A stretch of DNA of 21,092 bases from Halieaceae bacterium UBA6060 (GTDB lineage: Bacteria; Pseudomonadota; Gammaproteobacteria; Pseudomonadales; Halieaceae). The stretch spans positions 1-21,092 of the forward strand of contig DIYG01000156.1 in NCBI GenBank assembly GCA_002428935.1, read 5' to 3'. A model generated the notes under the pieces. It saw only the letters and a program-made list of their open reading frames with translations. It was not told where the DNA came from and did no database searches. The translations under genes were made by a program, and so were the position numbers. Positions 14,737 to 21,092 of the stretch are shown one piece after another. The stretch's first letter is position 1, and each line of letters opens with the position of its first letter.

Positions 14737-16010
14737 GCCTGGCCGGCAGTTGGCGCGCAGAGCTGCGCAAGCTACTGCTGGTTTTGGCCGCTTCGGCGGC
14801 GCTTGGTTGGGCTACGGGCCTGACCGTGGAAATGCTCTGCCTTGGTCTTAGCGGGGTCAGCGTAAACTGGCTCTGGCAGTTGTGGCGCATGCGTCGCTGG
14901 TTGGAGCATCCAGATGAAGCTCCCCCAGAGAGCACGGGTATCTGGGGTTTGGTCTACGACACGATCTATGGCCTGCAACGGGAGAACCGTGACGCGCGAG
15001 GCCGCCTTCAGTCCACCGTTGATTATCTGCGAAGCTCCTTCGCCTCCATGCGTGATGGCGTGGTGATCCTAACGCAAAGCGGTGCAATCGAATGGTCCAA
15101 CGCCGCGGCGGAGCGCTTTCTGGGGCTTCAGTATCCCCGGGATCGCGGTCAACCGGTGCTCAATCTTTTACGCTGGCCCGCGTTTCATGACTATTTTCTG
15201 AAGGGGGAGTTTCAGCAGCCCCTACAGGTGGCACACGCGGCAAATCCTCGTTTGATCCTACAGTTTGAAATCACCACCTTTGCCGGCGGAGATTTCTTAC
15301 TGTTTGTTCGCGATGTGACCCGGGTTGTGCAAACCGATCAGATGCGCCGGGATTTCGTGGGGAATGTATCTCATGAGCTGCGTACGCCCCTAACCGTTTT
15401 CAAGGGTTATCTCGACACCCTCGGTGCCAGCGAGGCTTTGAGCGTGGAGCCCTACACCCGGGCCATCGGCCAGATGAACGGGCAAGTGCAGCGTATGGAG
15501 AATCTGCTCACGGATCTGCTTTGGCTCAGTCGCATCGAGAGTGTCCGCGAAGAACGGAAAACCGAAGCCGTGGATATGGCTGGAATGCTGGAAGAGCTTC
15601 GCGAAGAGCTTCGTCTGAGCAATCCGGAGCGCCTTTTGGTCTTGGAACTGGATTGCCGTGACACCATTGTTGGGGACTACCGGGAGCTGCGCAGCGCGGT
15701 CTCGAATCTGGTGATCAACGCGCTGAAATACAGTAGTGATGACGAACCTGTGGTAGCCAGTTGGCGGCACGAAGAGGACGGCTTGCACTTGACCGTCCGC
15801 GATCGTGGCATTGGCATTGATGAACAGCATCTGCCGCGACTGACGGAGCGCTTTTACCGTGTCGATGAAAGTCGTGCGGCAAAGACCGGTGGCACGGGTT
15901 TAGGGCTGGCCATTGTAAAACACGTTGCCGCCTCCCACCGGGCCGATTTGCGTATCGAAAGCGAGCCGGGTCGTGGGAGCGCTTTTTCCCTGGTGTTTCC
16001 CTTGCCGTGA
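14733..16010 (+). CDS. phoR: Phosphate regulon sensor histidine kinase PhoR
   Basis: A 425-residue membrane kinase. The N-terminus has a pair of hydrophobic segments (about 12-50) with almost no periplasmic loop. A basic linker region and a PAS domain (about 100-195, with MRDGVVILTQSGAIEWSNAAAE) come next. The HisKA domain has the phospho-acceptor His214 (VSHELRTPL). The ATPase domain shows the N-box (LVINALKYS, Asn329), DRGIGID (357-363) and GGTGLGLAIVKH (386-397). The lack of a sensor loop fits PhoR, which reads phosphate through the Pst transporter and PhoU rather than directly. The GTG start shares bases with the phoB stop, and the stop overlaps the next gene in the same way. Confidence 0.96.
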   Translation: MSLAGSWRAELRKLLLVLAASAALGWATGLTVEMLCLGLSGVSVNWLWQLWRMRRWLEHPDEAPPESTGIWGLVYDTIYGLQRENRDARGRLQSTVDYLRSSFASMRDGVVILTQSGAIEWSNAAAERFLGLQYPRDRGQPVLNLLRWPAFHDYFLKGEFQQPLQVAHAANPRLILQFEITTFAGGDFLLFVRDVTRVVQTDQMRRDFVGNVSHELRTPLTVFKGYLDTLGASEALSVEPYTRAIGQMNGQVQRMENLLTDLLWLSRIESVREERKTEAVDMAGMLEELREELRLSNPERLLVLELDCRDTIVGDYRELRSAVSNLVINALKYSSDDEPVVASWRHEEDGLHLTVRDRGIGIDEQHLPRLTERFYRVDESRAAKTGGTGLGLAIVKHVAASHRADLRIESEPGRGSAFSLVFPLP

Positions 16011-16933
16011 GGTATTTGCGGGTCAGGGCTCCTCGAATTCTGTTGCTGCTCCTCCTGGTGGGGAGTGGGAACGCCATCGCATCGGAACAAGCGCTCGCCG
16101 GGAAACTGGCGAGCACCGGCTCTGACACGCTGGGGTCCCTGAGTTCCCTGTGGGCGGAGGAGCTCCAACGTCGACACCCCGGAGTGTTGATGCAGGTGCG
16201 GGCCATTGGTTCCGGAGCTGCGCCAACGGCGCTGATCCAGGGTACGGCGGATGTGGGGCCCATGAGTCGAGCCATGTCCCCGGGGGAAGAGCAGGCATTC
16301 GTCCGTCGCTTCGGTTACGCTCCGACCGCCATACCTGTGGCGCAAGACGAAATCGCCGTTTTTGTTCATCGGGACAACCCCCTGGAGCGGGTTTCCGTTC
16401 CGCAGCTTGACGCCATGTTTTCCGTTACGCGGCGCTGTGGTTACCCCGAGTCGGTGCGTGACTGGGCTGGGCTTGAAGGTGATACCCAGGGCGGAGTACT
16501 TCAACCCCGTCCCATCAGTCTTTACGGGAGAAGCGCAGCCTCAGGCACCTATAGCTTCTTCCGCTCGCGGGCCCTGTGTCGTGGCGACTACGCACCTCAG
16601 CTGAATCGTCTTGTCGGTTCTTCCGCCATCGTGCGGGCGGTGGCTCATGATCCTCTGGGCATTGGCTATGCCAGTGCCGGTTACTTAAACGCCAACGTAA
16701 AACGATTGCAGATCATCGGCTCCGACGGCGTTACCCCGGTGACCTTGTCAAGAAGCCTATTGCTGTATATCAATCGCGAGCCGGGCTCGAAGCTGGAAAA
16801 CACTCTCGCGGCATTTTTGGATTTGGTGTTGAGCGCCGATGGCCAGGCAGAGGTGCGTCGGGCGGGGTATGCACCCTTGAGTGCGACTGAGGTGGCGGAA
16901 CTTCGTGAGCGGTTGGGTTTGCCTCTTGGCTGA
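16007..16933 (+). CDS. pstS: PstS-like phosphate ABC transporter substrate-binding protein
   Basis: A 308-residue periplasmic binding protein. The Sec signal peptide (about 1-25) has a likely cleavage at AIA-S26. Phosphate-binding loops typical of the PstS fold are visible: STGSDTL (36-42), IGSGAAPTAL (67-76), ADVGPMSR (81-88) and RSAASGTYSFF (175-185). The mature protein has just two cysteines (144 and 191), which could form a disulfide. It captures phosphate for PstCAB. The GTG start overlaps the phoR stop (GTGA), so translation of a protein normally needed in excess is tied to that of a kinase. The assignment relies on the fold motifs and on pstC-pstA-pstB following directly. Binding of another oxyanion cannot be excluded from sequence. 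Confidence 0.87.
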   Translation: MRYLRVRAPRILLLLLLVGSGNAIASEQALAGKLASTGSDTLGSLSSLWAEELQRRHPGVLMQVRAIGSGAAPTALIQGTADVGPMSRAMSPGEEQAFVRRFGYAPTAIPVAQDEIAVFVHRDNPLERVSVPQLDAMFSVTRRCGYPESVRDWAGLEGDTQGGVLQPRPISLYGRSAASGTYSFFRSRALCRGDYAPQLNRLVGSSAIVRAVAHDPLGIGYASAGYLNANVKRLQIIGSDGVTPVTLSRSLLLYINREPGSKLENTLAAFLDLVLSADGQAEVRRAGYAPLSATEVAELRERLGLPLG

Positions 16934-19091
16934 ACTTGGCAAAAAGCAGATCACCGCTCGGCGGCGTGCTCGAGACCGGGTGGCAACGATATCCATAAAT
17001 ACCGCCGGTGCCGCCGTCATCGGTTTGCTGATGCTTATGCTGGCGTTTCTCATCTACGTAAGCCTCCCGCTGGGAGCGGAGTTCAGCATTGGCGCCCCTC
17101 GAACCCTTGCGCTGGATGATCAGCAACACTTTGCGGTGCGTGCTGAAGATGCCAGCCTTTGGCGCCTTGAAGTGCCACAAGGGAGCGGGGACGTGGACCG
17201 GGCGTCGGAAGCGCGGGAGCAAGAAAGACCGTTGGGTATTTGGACCCACGGAGACCTCGCTCTACAGCTCTATCCTCACCGCCTGGAGGTGTTTGAACTG
17301 GCCGGTATGGCGGAGCTGGAGCGTGGGGATGCGGTGTACCAGGCGCGGTGGCAGACATCTCTGGCGCTGCCCGGTCTGACGACAGCTAGCTTGGGAGTAG
17401 ACGGAACAAATAGCCGCTTATTGCTCGCCTACTATGATGAAGGTGGTGACCTGCACGCGCTGTCTTTTGCGCGAGGTTCTCCAGGTACGACGCTACAACG
17501 CTGGACCCTGAGCAATCCCGCCGTGAAGTCCCGGTCGCTGTTGCTTGACGCGAGTCTCCAGCGTGTTCTGGCTGTCCATGAAGATCGGTATTTGCTCTGG
17601 CAGATCCCGGAGGATAAGAAGGGTACAAATCCCCTGGTGTCCGGTGGGCAGTTCGCCGGGCTGGGGAGGGGCGAGGGCGTACACGCCTGGGGTCCATCTC
17701 GGGAAACGCTGCTTATCGGACGTGGGACCAGGCTTCACCGTTTCGACGCATTGCGACCGGGATTTCCCCGCCTCGGTCCGCCCCTGAATCTCGACGAGGA
17801 AGCCCAGTGGATAGCGAGGGAGCTGAACCGCCGTGTGACCTACGCGCTGGCGCCTTCGGGAGCCGTATCCGTGTTGGTGCCTACCACAGGCCAACTTCTC
17901 TATCAGGGCGCGCTGCTACGGGAGACGCAAACGGAAGGTGTAGATGGTATTTCTTCGACACGGCCAACCCGACTGACCCTCAGTGGTGATGCGCACTATC
18001 TCTACGAACTCCGTCGCGAATCTCTAACCCATTGGCCCATTCGCAGCGGGTCACCGGAAACCCGTTGGCGCAGCCTTTGGACGCCCCAGTGGTACGCCGC
18101 CTACGATGAGGCTAGTCACGTATGGCATCCAGACGGTAAGGCCATTGGCGTGCTGTCCAAGTTCGCCCTGAGTCCATTGCTCTACGGCACCTTCAAGGCG
18201 GCGTTGTACGGAATGGTCCTTGCCGTTCCCTTGGCGCTCGGCGCCGCGATCTACACTGGTTATTTTCTATCACCGCGGCGTCGAGATCAGATCAAACCGG
18301 CCCTGGAGCTTCTCGAAGCGTTTCCTACGGTGGTCCTCGGCTTTATTGCAGGCTTGTGGTTAGCGCCTCTGATGCTCGACTATTTGGTGTTGTTTCTGGT
18401 GCTGCCAATCCTGTTGATCGGTTTGCCCTTGGTGTTTGCCGGGCTCCATCTCAGCTTGCAGTTGCTGTCTCCGCGCTTTCAGCGGCGTCCGCCGCGGATC
18501 TGGATTCTGGTATTCGCCTATCTCGCCCTTGGCGTATGGCTTGCGGCCAACGTCAATAACCTTGAAAGCTGGCTGTTTCCGGACACCGTGGGTAATTGGT
18601 TATGGCAACACTTTGGATTGCGTTACGAACAACGCAATGCGCTGCTTGTGGGTCTGGCGATGGGAATTGCCATTACCCCGAGCATGTTCTCCATTGTTGA
18701 AGACGCTATTCACGCCGTGCCCAGAAACTTGAGTGATGGGGCCCTGGCTCTCGGGGCCACGCGCTGGCAGTCCCTGGCAAGAGTGGTACTTCCCGCCGCG
18801 TCACCGGCGCTCTTGGCCGCCGTGTTGATTGGTTTCGCACGCGGTTTGGGAGAAACCATGATCGTGTTGCTCGCCACGGGTAACACCCCGCTTATGCAGG
18901 CTGACCCGTTTTCGGGACTGCGCAGTCTCAGTGCCAGTATCGCCGTGGAACTGCCGGAGGCCGCCGTGGGCGGTGTGCACTTTCGTCTGCTGTTTGCGGC
19001 AGCGCTGCTTCTTTTTGTCCTTACCTTTCTGATGAATACCATCGCCGAGGGGTTCCGTCAGCGTTTGAGATACGCCTATGCCACGCGCTGA
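16905..19091 (+). CDS. pstC: Phosphate ABC transporter permease PstC, large periplasmic-domain type
   Basis: About 728 residues, more than twice the size of E. coli PstC. A first membrane segment (about 36-53) is followed by a periplasmic stretch of roughly 360 residues. The permease core starts near 418 with several membrane helices and has the EAA-type coupling loop at about 609-640 (DGALALGATRWQSLARVVLP). The core forms the phosphate channel with PstA. This large form is known in other gammaproteobacteria and is not a chimera. The start is uncertain: GTG 16905 has an AGGTGG site 9 bases upstream, TTG 16926 would give a tight 8-bp overlap with pstS, and GTG 16881 is the longest. All keep the first membrane segment. 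Confidence 0.9.
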   Translation: MSGWVCLLAELGKKQITARRRARDRVATISINTAGAAVIGLLMLMLAFLIYVSLPLGAEFSIGAPRTLALDDQQHFAVRAEDASLWRLEVPQGSGDVDRASEAREQERPLGIWTHGDLALQLYPHRLEVFELAGMAELERGDAVYQARWQTSLALPGLTTASLGVDGTNSRLLLAYYDEGGDLHALSFARGSPGTTLQRWTLSNPAVKSRSLLLDASLQRVLAVHEDRYLLWQIPEDKKGTNPLVSGGQFAGLGRGEGVHAWGPSRETLLIGRGTRLHRFDALRPGFPRLGPPLNLDEEAQWIARELNRRVTYALAPSGAVSVLVPTTGQLLYQGALLRETQTEGVDGISSTRPTRLTLSGDAHYLYELRRESLTHWPIRSGSPETRWRSLWTPQWYAAYDEASHVWHPDGKAIGVLSKFALSPLLYGTFKAALYGMVLAVPLALGAAIYTGYFLSPRRRDQIKPALELLEAFPTVVLGFIAGLWLAPLMLDYLVLFLVLPILLIGLPLVFAGLHLSLQLLSPRFQRRPPRIWILVFAYLALGVWLAANVNNLESWLFPDTVGNWLWQHFGLRYEQRNALLVGLAMGIAITPSMFSIVEDAIHAVPRNLSDGALALGATRWQSLARVVLPAASPALLAAVLIGFARGLGETMIVLLATGNTPLMQADPFSGLRSLSASIAVELPEAAVGGVHFRLLFAAALLLFVLTFLMNTIAEGFRQRLRYAYATR

Positions 19092-20532
19092 GAACACCCT
19101 CCAGTTTGGCGTCCGTCGCGCGGAGCCCATGGTCTGGTTTTGCGCTGGAGCGGTGGTGTTTGCCTCTTTCCTGCTTCTCGGTCTTTTGGCCCTCTTGGGA
19201 CAGAGAGGCTTGGCGCATTTCTGGCCCCACGGGCTTGTGCTCTTCCAGAGTGTTGATCAGGGGCCCCAGGCGCAGTTGGGTGTGATCGTAGATCGCGAGG
19301 CCGTTGATTCCACGGATGCCTATCGGGTTCTGGTTCATCGAGGCGGCGAAGACTTTTTTGATTCACCCCTGGTTTGGTTGCGCGAGGATCGTCTGGCGGA
19401 GCGCGAAGAGCCCGCCGACGCTTTGATCATCCGGCGACGGAATGCAGGGGTTTTGTTTGGGTTTCTGGAGGCGATAGAGGACCAAAACGGGGAGCGCTCC
19501 CTGAGGACACTGCCCATAGGGGAGCAGCTTGCCCGCTTACGATTGCTGCGCGACACGGCGGAGCAATTCCTTGGTCTGGAAGATCCTCAGGCTCTGAGCT
19601 ACAAGTTGCGTCTTGCTTCCGGTCGCCTTGTGACGCTGCCCGCCGAGGAGTTACTAGAAGTCCACGCTCCCAATAGCATGGGAATTCTTGCTCGCAGCGG
19701 TTACTTCTTGGCTGGCATTTGGGATTTTCTCAGCGATGTGCCCCGGCGAGGAAACATCCAGGGGGGTGTGTTTCCCGCCATCGTCGGTACCGTCACCCTG
19801 GTATTTCTTATGACCTTTATCGTTGCGCCGCTCGGAGTGCTGGCCGCGATATACCTCCAGGAGTATGCCCAGCGAGGACTCGTGACTCGCCTGGTACGGG
19901 TGGCCGTTAACAATCTTGCAGGTGTACCTTCGATTGTTTACGGCGTGTTTGGTCTGGGCTTCTTCGTCTATGCAGTGGGCGGGTCAATCGACCGGGTCTT
20001 TTTCCCCGAGCGGCTTCCGGCACCGACCCTGGGTACTCCGGGTATGCTGTGGGCGGCATTAACCATGGCCCTGCTCACCCTGCCCGTGGTAATCGTCGCC
20101 ACGGAGGAGGGGCTTGCGAGGGTGCCTTCCAGTCTTCGGGAGGGAAGCCTTGCTTTGGGTGCTACCCGCGCCGAGACCCTGTGGCGGGTGGTATTGCCCG
20201 CAGCGTCACCGGCGTTGCTCACGGGGCTAATTCTGGCTGTTGCTCGGGCCACGGGGGAAGTGGCCCCACTGATTTTGGTGGGCGTTGCCAAGTACGCGCC
20301 GGGTTTGCCCGTAGACGGAGAGTTTCCCTATCTGCATCTGGATCGGCAGTTTATGCATCTGGGGTTCTACATTTACGACATTGGCTTTCAGAGCCCCCAT
20401 TTGGCCACGGCGGAGGGCCTGGTTTTTGCGGCCGCCTTGCTCCTAGTGCTCATTGTGCTTTTGCTCAATATAGCGGCTGTTATGCTCCGCAGCCGCTTAC
20501 GCAGAGCTTTTATGCCGCAGGAATTGACTTAG
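19078..20532 (+). CDS. pstA: Phosphate ABC transporter permease PstA, extended type
   Basis: A 484-residue permease subunit. The first membrane segment is at about 19-40. An extra periplasmic region follows (about 42-205) that the E. coli protein of about 296 residues lacks. The conserved permease core is at about 230-475. The EAA coupling loop REGSLALGATRAETLWRVVL at about 353-372 contacts PstB. The extra region parallels the one in PstC, so the two probably pack together on the outer face; that is inference. The ATG at 19078 lies 14 bp inside the end of pstC, consistent with coupling. The gene ends 16 bp before pstB. Confidence 0.93.
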   Translation: MPRAENTLQFGVRRAEPMVWFCAGAVVFASFLLLGLLALLGQRGLAHFWPHGLVLFQSVDQGPQAQLGVIVDREAVDSTDAYRVLVHRGGEDFFDSPLVWLREDRLAEREEPADALIIRRRNAGVLFGFLEAIEDQNGERSLRTLPIGEQLARLRLLRDTAEQFLGLEDPQALSYKLRLASGRLVTLPAEELLEVHAPNSMGILARSGYFLAGIWDFLSDVPRRGNIQGGVFPAIVGTVTLVFLMTFIVAPLGVLAAIYLQEYAQRGLVTRLVRVAVNNLAGVPSIVYGVFGLGFFVYAVGGSIDRVFFPERLPAPTLGTPGMLWAALTMALLTLPVVIVATEEGLARVPSSLREGSLALGATRAETLWRVVLPAASPALLTGLILAVARATGEVAPLILVGVAKYAPGLPVDGEFPYLHLDRQFMHLGFYIYDIGFQSPHLATAEGLVFAAALLLVLIVLLLNIAAVMLRSRLRRAFMPQELT

Positions 20533-20548
20533 GGATGGGATCGAATCC

Positions 20549-21092
20549 GTGGTGAAAACACACAGCATCGATGTGCACGCCTTGAAGCGTGCCCCAAGTC
20601 CGAGCCAGCGTTCGGACATTTGCCTGCAGGTCGAGGAGCTCAATCTTCAGTATCTCCGTAGCCAGCGGGTGGCGTTGCACGATATCAGTCTGGAGATCCC
20701 TCGCCAGCGAGTGACGGCGTTTATTGGCCCCTCGGGCTGTGGGAAATCCAGTCTCCTGCGTTGTTTCAATCGTATGAACGATCTTATCGAGGGGAGCGTG
20801 ATCACCGGTCGCGTGTGGCTCGATGACGAAGATGTTTACGGTCGTGGTGTCGATGTGGCGGCCCTGCGACGTCGTGTGGGCATGGTATTTCAGTCACCAA
20901 ACCCGTTTCCGAAAAGCATCTACGAAAACGTGGCCTTCGGCTTGCGTATCCAGGGTGTTAATAGCAAACGGGTGTTGGATGAAGAGGTGGAGAAGGCCCT
21001 GCGAGCGGCGGCTTTATGGGAAGAGGTAAGTGACCGGCTGGATAGCAATGCGCTGACCCTTTCGGGCGGGCAGCAGCAGCGTCTGGTTATAG
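20549..21092 (+). CDS. pstB: Phosphate ABC transporter ATP-binding protein PstB (5' part, cut by window end)
   Basis: 181 codons of an ABC ATPase, running off the window with no stop. Walker A is at 60-68 (GPSGCGKSS). The Q-loop Gln115 lies in the PstB-type block VFQSPNPFPKSIYENVAFG, and the LSGGQ signature is at 171-175. Walker B and the H-loop would lie beyond the end. ATP hydrolysis by PstB powers uptake through PstCA. The start is one of two tandem GTG codons (20549 or 20552) preceded by the purine-rich AGGGATGGGA at 20531-20540; an ATG at 20535 is out of frame. About 20 variable residues precede the conserved domain. A phoU gene would be expected next but is outside the window. Confidence 0.95.
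   Translation, partial: MVKTHSIDVHALKRAPSPSQRSDICLQVEELNLQYLRSQRVALHDISLEIPRQRVTAFIGPSGCGKSSLLRCFNRMNDLIEGSVITGRVWLDDEDVYGRGVDVAALRRRVGMVFQSPNPFPKSIYENVAFGLRIQGVNSKRVLDEEVEKALRAAALWEEVSDRLDSNALTLSGGQQQRLVI

Noticed and set aside
16905..19091. PstC as a fusion of two unrelated genes
   Set aside because: The long periplasmic stretch between the first membrane segment and the permease core is a known form of PstC in gammaproteobacteria, and PstA shows a parallel enlargement.
1..21092. Mobile elements, CRISPR arrays, tRNA or rRNA genes, phage or defence genes
   Set aside because: No direct-repeat arrays, terminal inverted repeats, transposase motifs or RNA-gene-like stretches were seen. Almost all of the window is accounted for by recognisable core genes in one orientation.

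Overview
The window is 21 kb of densely packed bacterial chromosome with every gene on the + strand. It has no RNA genes, mobile elements or CRISPR that I can see. The gene content (System I cytochrome c maturation, an SMC-type rather than MukB-type condensin, ZipA, NAD-dependent ligase, PhoBR with PstSCAB) and the smc-zipA-ligA order point to a gammaproteobacterium. GC content is fairly high by eye, and the enlarged PstC and PstA resemble those of marine and pseudomonad-like lineages. A Cellvibrionales/Halieaceae-type marine bacterium is my best guess, but that is an inference and not a proven assignment.

Region 1 (1-6589) is a complete ccm cluster apart from the 5' end of ccmA: ccmA(partial)-ccmB-ccmC-ccmD-ccmE-ccmF-ccmG-ccmH-ccmI. 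CcmABCD move and load heme onto the chaperone CcmE. CcmG and CcmH keep apocytochrome CXXCH cysteines reduced. CcmF, CcmH and CcmI ligate the heme. Nearly all junctions overlap or touch. The exception is a 97-bp gap before ccmC that holds a strong sigma70-like promoter candidate only a few bases from the start codon.

Region 2 (6590-13923) is a chromosome-maintenance and cell-division block. After a 135-bp intergenic gap come smc (chromosome condensation), zipA (FtsZ membrane anchor), ligA (NAD+-dependent DNA ligase) and a small lipoprotein of the lytic transglycosylase fold whose ATG overlaps the ligA stop.

Region 3 (13924-21092) is a phosphate-starvation regulon in one piece. A Pho-box-like direct repeat precedes phoB, followed by phoR, a PstS-like binding protein, pstC, pstA and the 5' part of pstB. 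The coding sequences overlap from phoB to pstA, and pstB follows after 16 bp. Sensor, regulator, binding protein and transporter therefore look like one autoregulated polycistron, with no separate Pho box visible before pstS.

I found no convincing undescribed system. The points worth a second look are the near-leaderless promoter arrangement at ccmC, the single-transcript Pho/Pst layout, the acidic linker of ZipA, the enlarged periplasmic parts of PstC and PstA, a likely disulfide in PstS, and the lipoprotein coupled to ligA.
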